A DNA stretch of 23,158 bases, from the NCBI GenBank assembly GCA_964390805.1, contig CAYMKL010000110.1, positions 1-23,158 on the forward strand, in the 5' to 3' direction. Positions 1-6,834 of this stretch are shown here, piece by piece (position 1 is the stretch's first letter; each line of letters begins with the position of its first letter). The translations under genes were made by a program, and so were the position numbers. The notes below the pieces were generated by a model. The model worked only from the letters and a program-made list of their open reading frames with translations. It was not told the origin of the DNA and ran no database searches. The stretch comes from CAYMKL01 sp964390805. Lineage in GTDB: Bacteria; Chloroflexota; Anaerolineae; VGOG01.

Positions 1-60
1 CTGTGACATTTTCCACCGATTGAGCTCTAATGGCCGAAACGAAGATCAAGGCCGAGAATA

Positions 61-70
61 GAAAGGGAGG
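61..70 (+). promoter_or_regulatory. Ribosome binding site that fixes the aminotransferase start
   Basis: GAAAGGGAGG lies 10 nt before the ATG at 81. It supports that start over the in-frame ATG at 30. Confidence 0.7.
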
Positions 71-80
71 CATTTACCTA

Positions 81-1253
81 ATGAACCTGAAACACAAAGC
101 TTCAAAGAGAGTCGTCGGCGTTCAGCCTTCGGCTACGGTGGCGGTTTCCGACAAAGCCCGGGCCATGGCTGCACAAGGCCTGGACGTCATCAGCCTGGGT
201 GGTGGCGACCCTGACTTCGACACACCATCACACATCGTGGATGCAGTTCTGGAGGCCGTTCGCCAAGGCCATACTCACTACGTGTCCAGTTCCGGTCTAA
301 GAGGTCTCCGGGCGGCCATAGCCGACAAGCTAAGAGAGGAAAACGGCCTGGAGTTCGACCCTGACACGGAGATCATCATCACTCCAGGGGCGAAACAGGC
401 TCTCTTTGCCACTATCATGGCCACCGTGGACGAGGGCGATGAGGTGCTGATCCTCGATCCGGCCTGGGTCTCCTACGTGCCCTGTGTGCAATTGGCAAGT
501 GGCGTGGCGGTCCACGTCCCCTTGAGCGCAGAGGATGGGTTCCGCGTCACGGATGCCAAATTGCGGCCAAAGCTGACTCCCAGGTCGAAGCTGCTGATAC
601 TCAATTCGCCCGGCAATCCCACGGGACGGGTATTCACTCGAGAGGAGCTTGAGACCATCGCCAGGGTGGCCCTGGAAAACGACCTGTTGGTCCTATCGGA
701 CGAGATCTACGAGAAGGTTCTGTACGATGGCCACGAGCACATCAGCATTGGCAGTTTGCCCGATATGCTGGATAGAACCCTGGTCATCAATGGCTTCTCC
801 AAGTCCTATGCCATGACGGGCTGGCGCTTGGGCTACGTGGCAGCCAAGGGGCCTCTGGCAAAAGAGATACTGAAGGTTCAACAACATTCGGTGACCTGTG
901 CCAGCTCTTTTACACAATACGCCGGGATAGTGGCGCTGACCGGTCCCCAGGATACGGTCTCCCAGATGGTCGAGGAATACGGATGGCGAAGGGACATCAT
1001 CACCGCAGGCCTGAACAGTCTGCCAGGCATATCCTGTCACCAGCCCGAGGGAGCGTTCTATGCTTTCCCCGATGTCTCCGCGACGGGCATGTCCTCCATA
1101 GAATTCGCCGACATGCTCTTGAGCAGGGCGAGGGTGGCCATTACCCCTGGGGTTGCCTTTGGAGACAGTGGGGAGGGACACGTCAGGCTATCGTTCGCCA
1201 ATTCGACGCGGTTGGTCGAGAAGGCCATAGAGCGGATGAGGGAAGTGCTGTAG
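81..1253 (+). CDS. Class I/II PLP-dependent aminotransferase (aspartate aminotransferase-like)
   Basis: This 390-residue fold-type I aminotransferase would move an amino group between an amino acid and a 2-oxo acid in the cytoplasm, using pyridoxal phosphate. The family landmarks are visible: the NSPGNPTG motif from about residue 175, the cofactor-binding Asp207 in SDEIYE, the Schiff-base Lys241 in FSKSYAMTGWRLGY, and the substrate-carboxylate Arg369 in HVRLSF. Length matches the family, which usually has about 380-400 residues. I chose the ATG at 81 because GAAAGGGAGG at 61-70 is a strong ribosome binding site 10 nt upstream. An in-frame ATG at 30 would add 17 poorly conserved residues and has no such site. 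The broken MFS gene follows after 20 nt, so the two may have been co-transcribed. Substrate preference cannot be read from sequence; aspartate, another amino acid, or a broad range are all possible. Confidence 0.93.
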   Translation: MNLKHKASKRVVGVQPSATVAVSDKARAMAAQGLDVISLGGGDPDFDTPSHIVDAVLEAVRQGHTHYVSSSGLRGLRAAIADKLREENGLEFDPDTEIIITPGAKQALFATIMATVDEGDEVLILDPAWVSYVPCVQLASGVAVHVPLSAEDGFRVTDAKLRPKLTPRSKLLILNSPGNPTGRVFTREELETIARVALENDLLVLSDEIYEKVLYDGHEHISIGSLPDMLDRTLVINGFSKSYAMTGWRLGYVAAKGPLAKEILKVQQHSVTCASSFTQYAGIVALTGPQDTVSQMVEEYGWRRDIITAGLNSLPGISCHQPEGAFYAFPDVSATGMSSIEFADMLLSRARVAITPGVAFGDSGEGHVRLSFANSTRLVEKAIERMREVL

Positions 1254-1299
1254 GATGCCCTCAGTAGTGCAGCATGGCCGATGCCTTCGCCACGCAGCC

Positions 1300-1396
1300 G
1301 CCGCTTCATCAACGTATGTACGAAGCGGCATTCACCCTCACCCTGCTGGCCATCGAGTTCCTCGACGAGGCCGCTTCATCGTGTGCACGTAGCGGC
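1300..1396 (+). repeat. Two related short palindromes inside the MFS reading frame
   Basis: The element at 1300-1329 has perfect 8-nt arms (GCCGCTTC and GAAGCGGC) around a 14-nt loop. A second element at 1370-1396 starts with the same 11 nt (GCCGCTTCATC) and closes with AGCGGC, giving 6-nt arms. The second encodes roughly AASSCARSG between FLDE and VFGARE, which looks like an in-frame insertion into the first conserved segment of the transporter. The insertion reading is an inference from memory of related proteins. Confidence 0.55.
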
Positions 1397-1875
1397 GTCT
1401 TCGGGGCTCGCGAGGCGGCCTGGCCGCTGATTCGCACCGACCTGGGCCTGAGCTATGCCCAGGTCGGCTTGCTGCTGGGCCTGCCCAGCCTGGTCAGCAG
1501 TATCGTTGAACCTTTCCTGGGCATCCTGGGTGATATAGGGAGACGCCGTGTCCTCATCCTGGGTGGCGGCGTCGTCTTCGCCCTGGCGCTGCTGCTCACG
1601 GCGCTGAGCCAGGATTTCCCCATTTTGCTGATTTCGTTTATAATCTTTTATCCGGCCTCCGGCGCGTTCGTCTCGCTGTCGCAGGCGACGCTGATGGACA
1701 CCGACCCCGCCCGCCACGAGCAGAACATGGCGCGCTGGACCTTCGCCGGATCTCTGGGCGTGGTGGCCGGCCCCATCGCCCTGGGAGCGGCAGCAATACT
1801 GGGCCTGGGCTGGCGCGGGCTGTTTCTCGTCTTTGCTGGGCTGACCCTGATCCCGCTGGCGATGGTATACCGCTC

Positions 1876-1897
1876 CTTCGGCTACGCTCAGGACAGG
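1876..1897 (+). repeat. Short dispersed repeat, MFS copy
   Basis: CTTCGGCTACGCTCAGGACAG plus one G matches 18829-18850 at 18 of 22 positions. Here it encodes part of RSFGYAQDRF between the two halves of the transporter, where length variation is tolerated. Similar CTTCG...GCTCAG words are, to my knowledge, frequent dispersed repeats in Chloroflexota genomes. Confidence 0.6.
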
Positions 1898-2552
1898 TTT
1901 CGGTCTGCCATCGGGCGGCGGGAGTCCGCGAAGACCGATTTCAAGGCGGGCCTGGTGGACGCCCTGCGTGCGCTGCGGCGAGGCGAAGTGCTGCGCTGGC
2001 TAACGCTGCTCCAGTTCTCCTAAGCGTCAGCCCTGATGCTGGACGTGCTGCTGGGATTCCTGGCGCTGTACTTCGTGGATGTGGCGGGCGCGACGCCGGC
2101 CCAGGCGGGGGCAGCGGTGGCGGTGTGGACGGGACTGGGACTGCTGGGAAACCTGTTGCTCATCCCACTCCTGGAGCGCGTGCGCGGCCTGCGTTATCTG
2201 CGTCTGAGCGCGGTGGTGGAGCTGGTGCTGTTCCCTGCCTTCTTGATGATGCCGGGCTTCTGGGCTAAGCTGGTGCTGCTGGTGCTGTTGGGCCTGTTCA
2301 ACACGGGCTGGTATTCGATCCTCAAGGCGCAGTTGTACTCGGCCATGCCGGGGCAGAGCGGAACGGTGATGACGGTGGGAAACGTGTTCGGATTGGTGGG
2401 CGGCTTGATCCCGCTGGGATTAGGGCTGGTGGCCGAGCGATTTGACCTGACGGTGACCATGTGGCTTTTGCTGCTGGGACCGGTGGCGCTGCTGCTTGGC
2501 ATCCCCAGGAGGGTGAGCCAACCCATTGAAGTGACTGAAGGGAGGAATTCCG

Positions 2553-2726
2553 ATGAATACAGTGGATTCAATCGCAACGATCCTGACCGAGCTTGATGAG
2601 ACGCGGCTCGGCGAGATGGCCTCGTTGCTTGAGGCCTTTCACGAGGCAGTGAGCCGTCTTGACGAGCTAGACCTGCAAAGCGTGGAACCGGCAGTGACCC
2701 TCAGCGTGACGGAGGGCGAAAAATGA
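2553..2726 (+). CDS. Small GatC/AtzG-like protein, likely partner of the amidase
   Basis: This 57-residue acidic, helical protein resembles the C-terminal part of GatC, the small stabilising subunit of the GatCAB amidotransferase. Residues 22-47 (MASLLEAFHEAVSRLDELDL, then QSVEPA) match GatC's pattern of a helix followed by LDxxxVEP. It also recalls AtzG, the short GatC-like partner of the amidase AtzE. The start at 2553 has a strong ribosome binding site, GGAGGA at 2541-2546. The stop overlaps the amidase start as ATGA (2723-2726), the classic arrangement for translational coupling of two subunits. In GatC the C-terminal peptide wraps along the amidase subunit, so the same role is inferred here. 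It also overlaps the end of the broken MFS frame by 44 nt. The homology call rests on a short stretch, so it is moderately sure; that the gene is real is well supported by signal and context. Confidence 0.72.
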   Translation: MNTVDSIATILTELDETRLGEMASLLEAFHEAVSRLDELDLQSVEPAVTLSVTEGEK

Positions 2727-4126
2727 ATCAGACTGACCTGCCCTTTCTCACCATCGCCGAACTGGCGCCGCTCATCGAGAACGGAGACGTGTCGCCCGTC
2801 GTCGTGACGCGGGCGGTGCTGGAGCGCATCGAGGCACTGGACGGACGTCTCAATGCATATATCACCGTGCTACACGACGAGGCCCTATCAGCGGCGCGGG
2901 AGGCGGAAAATGCGATCTCGGCTGGCGGCTACCTCGGCCCGCTGCACGGCGTCCCCATCTCGCTCAAAGACCTCTTCTGGACGCGGGGCGTCCGCACCAC
3001 GGCTGGCTCCAGGATCCTGGCCGACTTCATCCCCCACGAGGACGCCCACAGCGTAGCCCGACTCAAAGCAGCCGGCGCCGTCATCGTCGGCAAGACCAAC
3101 CTGCACGAGTTCGCCTTTGGCGTCACCACTATCAACCCCCACTACGGAACAACGCGCAACCCGTGGGATCCGGAACGCATCGTTGGCGGCTCCAGTGGAG
3201 GATCTGTGGCAGCGGTGGCGGCAGGGCTGTGCACCGCGGCTATGGGCACCGATACCGGAGGCTCCATCCGCATCCCCGCCGCCCTGTGCGGCATCGTGGG
3301 GCTCAAGCCCACCTATGGCCGCGTAAGCAGACACGGGGTCGTCCCCCTGGCCTGGACGATGGACCACGCCGGCCCCATGACCCGCAGTGTGCGCGATGCG
3401 GCCCTGATGCTCAACGTCGTCACCGGCCACGACCCTCGCGACCCCGCCTCAACTGATGCTCCGGTGCCCAGCTTCACGGCTGGCCTGGACGCCGGTGTGA
3501 AGGGCCTGCGCCTGGGCGTGCCGCGGCACTTCTACTTCGACGACCTGAACGCTGAGGTCGAGAGGTGCGTGCAGGCGGCGATTGATGTGCTGGGACGACT
3601 GGGCGGGACGATCGAGGAGGTCGTCCTGCCTCGACTGGAGTACGCTCCGGCGGTGTATTGGCCCATAAGCGTCTCCGAGGCCGCCGCCTACCATCGCGAC
3701 TGGTTGATAAACCGCCCGCAGGACTACGGAGACGACGTGCGCCAGCGCATGGGGGCGGGCCTGGTGGTGCCGTCCGTCCGCTACCTGCAGGCCCAGCGTG
3801 CCAGGCGTCTCATCGCCGACGACTTCCGTCACGCGCTGCGGGAGGTGGACGTGTTGCTGGCGCCGACGACGCCCATCCCCGCTCCTCGCATTGATGAGGC
3901 AGGGGCCCCTGAGGTGAGAACCACTCTGTTGCGCCTGACTTCTCCCGCGAACCTGGCCGGGCTGCCCGCTCTCTCCGTGCCTTGTGGCTTCACTGGTGCG
4001 GGGCTTCCTGTGGGACTTCAGATCATCGGCCGCGCCTTCGACGAGGCGACAGTGCTGCGGGTGGGCCACGCCTACGAGGCGGCTGCGGGTTGGGGGATGA
4101 GAATACCTCGCCCCTATTCCACTTGA
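2723..4126 (+). CDS. Amidase-signature family hydrolase (GatA/AtzE-like)
   Basis: This 467-residue amidase-signature enzyme would hydrolyse a carboxamide to acid and ammonia in the cytoplasm. The Ser-cisSer-Lys triad is visible: Lys82 in ISLKDLF, cis-Ser158 in the GGSSGGS signature, and the nucleophile Ser181 in GTDTGGSIRIP. The 23-residue gap between the serines matches GatA-type enzymes. Length fits the family (about 450-500). The start ATG overlaps the stop of the GatC-like gene, so the pair is probably made together as a heteromer. A true GatA is unlikely, since no gatB is visible and the partner is far shorter than GatC. An AtzE-like or other small-molecule amidase is more plausible, but the substrate is unknown. 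The two flanking MFS genes suggest uptake or export of the substrate or product, which is an inference from neighbourhood only. Confidence 0.9.
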   Translation: MNQTDLPFLTIAELAPLIENGDVSPVVVTRAVLERIEALDGRLNAYITVLHDEALSAAREAENAISAGGYLGPLHGVPISLKDLFWTRGVRTTAGSRILADFIPHEDAHSVARLKAAGAVIVGKTNLHEFAFGVTTINPHYGTTRNPWDPERIVGGSSGGSVAAVAAGLCTAAMGTDTGGSIRIPAALCGIVGLKPTYGRVSRHGVVPLAWTMDHAGPMTRSVRDAALMLNVVTGHDPRDPASTDAPVPSFTAGLDAGVKGLRLGVPRHFYFDDLNAEVERCVQAAIDVLGRLGGTIEEVVLPRLEYAPAVYWPISVSEAAAYHRDWLINRPQDYGDDVRQRMGAGLVVPSVRYLQAQRARRLIADDFRHALREVDVLLAPTTPIPAPRIDEAGAPEVRTTLLRLTSPANLAGLPALSVPCGFTGAGLPVGLQIIGRAFDEATVLRVGHAYEAAAGWGMRIPRPYST

Positions 4127-4172
4127 GGCCATCATGCCGACCATAAGCGATTTCATCAAAAGTGCCTCGAAG
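4124..4172 (+). repeat. 49-nt direct repeat, left copy
   Basis: This block matches 5480-5528 with about four substitutions; its first 25 nt (from TGAGGCCATCATG onward) are identical. It begins at the amidase stop codon and includes a start codon and 12-13 codons. Several differences between the copies are synonymous (AAA/AAG, AGT/AGC). The two copies lie 1356 nt apart and bracket the metallopeptidase gene. Confidence 0.85.
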
Positions 4173-4259
4173 GAGAGTATGACCTGGAGAATTAGGGGTA
4201 ACGGCCCAAGAGACGCAGTGGTAACGGTGAGGATTCCAAGCCGGAAAGGGTCGGCATGA
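4134..4259 (+). CDS. Possible 41-residue ORF sharing its N-terminus with the downstream MFS
   Basis: This short frame begins MPTISDFIKSASK, nearly the same as MPTISHSIKSASK at the start of the MFS at 5490. It then diverges into a basic tail (SMTWRIRGNGPRDAVVTVRI and a few more residues). A weak GAGG precedes it, as for the MFS. It may be a genuine small protein, a decapitated remnant left when sequence was inserted between the amidase and the MFS, or chance. Synonymous differences in the shared part hint that both copies were once translated. I do not recognise the tail and assign no function. Confidence 0.35.
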   Translation: MPTISDFIKSASKESMTWRIRGNGPRDAVVTVRIPSRKGSA

Positions 4260-4335
4260 ACGGTGCGGGCATTGCCGAAGTCATAGGCCGTTGCCTTGAT
4301 GTGAAGATTGCGGCATCCCCACTCAGGGTATCCGA

Positions 4336-4342
4336 AAGGAGA
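4336..4342 (+). promoter_or_regulatory. Ribosome binding site pointing to a TTG start
   Basis: AAGGAGA lies 7 nt before the TTG at 4350. No ATG lies in frame near it, so it decides the metallopeptidase start. Confidence 0.7.
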
Positions 4343-4349
4343 CAGAAGC

Positions 4350-5441
4350 TTGGTACACAGGATAGAGTTGCGCGCTGATGAGCGCATATTCACTCTCTTC
4401 TGCGCTCTCAATGCGACGGGATATGACAAGAAGGGCCGCCTTCCCTTCTACCATCCGACCAGGCGAAGGGTCAGAGCCGAACTGCGTCAAGCTGACGCTG
4501 CCATCGTCAAGGAGATGCGCTCCTGGTTCAAGGAACACCGCGCGCATCCTTGCTACTACGCCTCGTATGTGTTATCTCTGAGTGACCTGCCGGAGCTGCG
4601 GGAAACACCGCGTACACAGAGTCTCCTCAGAGTCAAGGAATTCGAGCCACTGGAGCGCGTGATGGTCGGTTTTGCTGAGTGTCTCAGCAAGTTCTATCAA
4701 GCCGCAGATGTGCCCTTGCTGTGGCACAAGTACAGACCGGCCTATCTAGCCGAGATTGAGGCCTGGCGGCCGTGGATGGCCGCAGCTATCGCCCAAGTAG
4801 ACGCCTATCTCCGGCTAGGAACGTCAAGAGATAGAAGGGTAGTGTTTATCCCTAACCTTCTCATGCCTTACCTCAGTGGCTATGGCCCCTGGATCGGCGA
4901 CACCGTCTACGTGGTATCCGGCCCGACTACGACTCTGTTGCGCCCCATCGCTGCTACCTTTCTCGTCCAGCATGAGTACACGCACTCCACGATTAACCCA
5001 CTCGTTGCCCTGAACCAGGCATTGGTGGATAGGCTGGCTCCCCTCTTTGCGATTGTCGAGTCCGAGCTGAAGCGTAGGGGGCACGGCTGTTGCGAAGCCA
5101 TGGTGATCGAGTCCCTGCTTCTGGCTGTTGGCATCAGGCTCTCTGTGGGCAGCAAGTGGCTCCGTCGCCAGGCGTTGAGCCATCAGCTTGGAGAGGGGTA
5201 CATTCTGGTAGGGCATTTCATGCGCGGCCTGGAGCGCTTTGAGCAGGGCACCCAAACTATCGCGGAGTTTGTGCCGCAGATGCTCCGCTCCGTGGACGTG
5301 GATCAGATCCGTGCTGAGTACGAGCTTGCCTCGCGACGATCCAGGTTGGGCACCCGATTATTGGAGGTTATGATACTGGGCGCGTCTCTCTGTCGTTGGC
5401 ATTGGGATCGAAGGAGGCAAGCACATGCCAGAACGGATTGA
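4350..5441 (+). CDS. Stand-alone gluzincin-like metallopeptidase (HEYTH), DUF4932-like
   Basis: This 363-residue protein carries a zinc-peptidase HExxH motif, His208-Glu209-Tyr-Thr-His212, within LVQHEYTHS. Downstream Glu249 and Glu254 (CCEAMVIES) are candidates for the third ligand, the usual gluzincin layout. The opening (IELRADERIFTLFCALNATGYD) resembles the start of DUF4932-type proteins as I recall them, where the enzyme follows a short beta strand and helix. No signal peptide is seen, so a cytoplasmic role is likely. The TTG at 4350 is preferred because of AAGGAGA 7 nt upstream; an in-frame TTG at 4308 would add 14 residues without a good site. The gene sits between two copies of a 49-nt repeat and separates the amidase from an MFS gene, so it may be an insertion there. 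Family assignment is moderate, metallopeptidase fold likely, substrate unknown. Confidence 0.75.
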   Translation: MVHRIELRADERIFTLFCALNATGYDKKGRLPFYHPTRRRVRAELRQADAAIVKEMRSWFKEHRAHPCYYASYVLSLSDLPELRETPRTQSLLRVKEFEPLERVMVGFAECLSKFYQAADVPLLWHKYRPAYLAEIEAWRPWMAAAIAQVDAYLRLGTSRDRRVVFIPNLLMPYLSGYGPWIGDTVYVVSGPTTTLLRPIAATFLVQHEYTHSTINPLVALNQALVDRLAPLFAIVESELKRRGHGCCEAMVIESLLLAVGIRLSVGSKWLRRQALSHQLGEGYILVGHFMRGLERFEQGTQTIAEFVPQMLRSVDVDQIRAEYELASRRSRLGTRLLEVMILGASLCRWHWDRRRQAHARTD

Positions 5442-5479
5442 ACAAGGCAAATGTGAGCGACGGCATAGCAGAAACCCTG

Positions 5480-5528
5480 TGAGGCCATCATGCCGACCAT
5501 AAGCCATTCCATCAAGAGCGCCTCGAAG
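5480..5528 (+). repeat. 49-nt direct repeat, right copy
   Basis: This is the partner of 4124-4172. It supplies the translation start and first 13 codons of the MFS gene at 5490. Confidence 0.85.
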
Positions 5529-6707
5529 GCTAGGACTGCAGCCACGATTCCGCCCACTGAAGCCGAACGATTTCAGACAGACGGCGTGCTCACCATCAGC
5601 GCCGGGCACGCGGTTCACGATACCTACACCGCGTTCCTGGCCCCTCTCTTGCCGGCCTTCATCGCCAATCTGGCCCTGTCCAAGACCGAGGCCGGGTTGT
5701 TGATGGTGTTCATGCAGGGACCGTCGTTGCTCCAACCCGTCATCGGCCACCTGGCCGACCGGGTGAACTTGCGCTACTTGGTCATCCTGGCTCCCACGGT
5801 GACTGGCGCGACGATGAGCCTGCTGGGCGTGGCGCCCGGCTACGGGGTGCTGGTCCTGTTCCTGATGATGGCCGGCCTCAGTTCGGCCAGCCTGCACGCC
5901 GTGGCGCCGGTGATCGCCGGCAACCTGTCAGGGCGAAGCCTGGGGCGGGGCATGGGATTCTGGATGGTCGGTGGGGAGTTGGGCCGTGTCCTGGGGCCCA
6001 TCGTGATCGTCAGTGCGGTTCGCTGGCTGACCCTGGAGGGCACACCCTGGCTGATGATCGGCGGCCTCCTGGCCTCGGCCTTCCTCTACGTGCGGCTCAA
6101 GGACGTGCCCACGCAGCCTGTCAATGCCGGTGAAGGGCTCCCCTGGCGGCAGGCGCTGCGGGGAATGGGGCCGCTTTTGCTCCCACTGACAGGCATCATC
6201 GTGGCGCGTTCTTTCATGGCCAAGTCACTGACCACCTACTTGCCTATTTTTCTGAGCGAGGAAGGCGCCGACCTCTGGTTCGCCGGGGCCTCCCTCTCAA
6301 TCCTGGAGGCAGGGGGCGTGGTGGGTGCGCTGCTGGGGGGCGCGGTGAGCGACCGGCTGGGCCGCCGACTGGTTCTTTTCATTTCGATGTTGACGACCCC
6401 GCTTTTCACCCTCGCCTTCTTGACAGTTGATGGCTGGCTCAAGTTCCCGCTCCTGCTGCTGATGGGCTTCACTGCCCTGTCCGTCACGCCCGTCATCATG
6501 GCCCTGGTGCAGGAAAGCTTTCCGGAGAACCGGGCGTTAGCCAACGGCGTCTACATGTCGCTGAGTTTCGTCCTTGGCTCGGTGGTGGTCGTGGTGCTTG
6601 GGGCGATGGGCGACCTGTTCGGATTACGTCTGGCATTTACCGCCAGCGCCATCATCACCCTGTTGGGTTTGCCCCTCATCTTGCTGTTGCCGAGAAAGCG
6701 CGGCTAA
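5490..6707 (+). CDS. MFS transporter, fosmidomycin-resistance (Fsr)-like
   Basis: This 405-residue inner-membrane protein has about 12 hydrophobic helices in two halves. The stretch GHAVHDTYTAFLAPLLPAFI at the first helix is typical of the fosmidomycin-resistance branch of the major facilitator superfamily. The loop motifs GHLADRVNLR (first half) and GAVSDRLGRR (second half) fit the family. Such proteins are generally proton-driven exporters of small hydrophilic compounds; the true substrate here is unknown. The start at 5490 has only a weak GAGG upstream. The first 35 or so residues form a polar, Ala/Thr-rich tail longer than usual, and residues 1-13 are duplicated at 4134. The gene is intact, unlike the MFS at 1274, which belongs to a different subfamily, so it is not a simple replacement copy. 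Confidence 0.88.
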   Translation: MPTISHSIKSASKARTAATIPPTEAERFQTDGVLTISAGHAVHDTYTAFLAPLLPAFIANLALSKTEAGLLMVFMQGPSLLQPVIGHLADRVNLRYLVILAPTVTGATMSLLGVAPGYGVLVLFLMMAGLSSASLHAVAPVIAGNLSGRSLGRGMGFWMVGGELGRVLGPIVIVSAVRWLTLEGTPWLMIGGLLASAFLYVRLKDVPTQPVNAGEGLPWRQALRGMGPLLLPLTGIIVARSFMAKSLTTYLPIFLSEEGADLWFAGASLSILEAGGVVGALLGGAVSDRLGRRLVLFISMLTTPLFTLAFLTVDGWLKFPLLLLMGFTALSVTPVIMALVQESFPENRALANGVYMSLSFVLGSVVVVVLGAMGDLFGLRLAFTASAIITLLGLPLILLLPRKRG

Positions 6708-6715
6708 ACCCCCGC

Positions 6716-6798
6716 GCTGAAAGAGCAAAGCCCCTGCGGGGCTGGGTTTTAGCCCGAAGGGCTTCGCTCTTTCAGCCCGACGGCTTCAGCCTCGGGCT
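6716..6798 (+). repeat. Nested inverted repeats between MFS and permease genes
   Basis: An 11-nt perfect stem (GCTGAAAGAGC at 6716-6726 with GCTCTTTCAGC at 6766-6776) encloses two hairpins: GCCCC/GGGGC at 6730-6742 and AGCCC/GGGCT at 6751-6763. A further hairpin follows directly, AGCCCGA at 6774-6780 with TCGGGCT at 6792-6798, with GGCT-TC-AGCC inside it. There is no T-run after the stems, so a standard intrinsic terminator is not clear. The folded RNA would be a three-way junction. A REP-like element that also ends transcription, or an attenuator for the permease operon, are both possible. Confidence 0.65.
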
Positions 6799-6834
6799 CC
6801 TCCGGGCAACAAGGACTCGCGCACAGGAGAGACC

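Larger units (their letters stand above)
1274..2596 (+). pseudogene. MFS transporter gene interrupted by an in-frame TAA
   Basis: One reading frame runs from 1274 to 2596 and is broken only by TAA at 2021-2023 (codon 250 of 441). The parts on either side, 249 residues and 190 residues, together make one 12-helix major facilitator protein. The first part has the cytoplasmic loop motif GDIGRRR; the second begins MLDVLLGFLALYFVD, which looks like the start of the C-terminal half. A re-initiation ATG exists at 2036 but has no recognisable ribosome binding site. The stop sits in a short stretch (FS, stop, ASA, LMLD) that seems a few codons longer than relatives I recall, so a small insertion may have brought it in. 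The reading frame also carries a dispersed repeat at 1876-1897 and two palindromes near its start. Its tail overlaps the next gene by 44 nt. The call is a decayed transporter of unknown substrate; a split but functional transporter or an assembly error are the alternatives. Confidence 0.8.

Noticed and set aside
693..1181. Antisense open frame of 162 codons inside the aminotransferase
   Set aside because: It mirrors codon structure of a well-supported + strand gene and shows no family motif.
2021..2023. Stop-codon reassignment or programmed readthrough at TAA
   Set aside because: The MFS at 5490 ends in TAA as a normal stop (6705-6707), and no readthrough context or RNA structure was seen near 2021.
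3449..4429. Antisense open frame of 326 codons over the amidase end
   Set aside because: It crosses the amidase and the downstream gap, has a composition typical of a shadow frame, and its one repeated stretch is just the reverse of the 49-nt direct repeat.
6716..6798. tRNA gene (cloverleaf-like stems)
   Set aside because: The stems do not fit tRNA arm lengths, and no anticodon loop, T-loop GTTCRA or CCA end is present.
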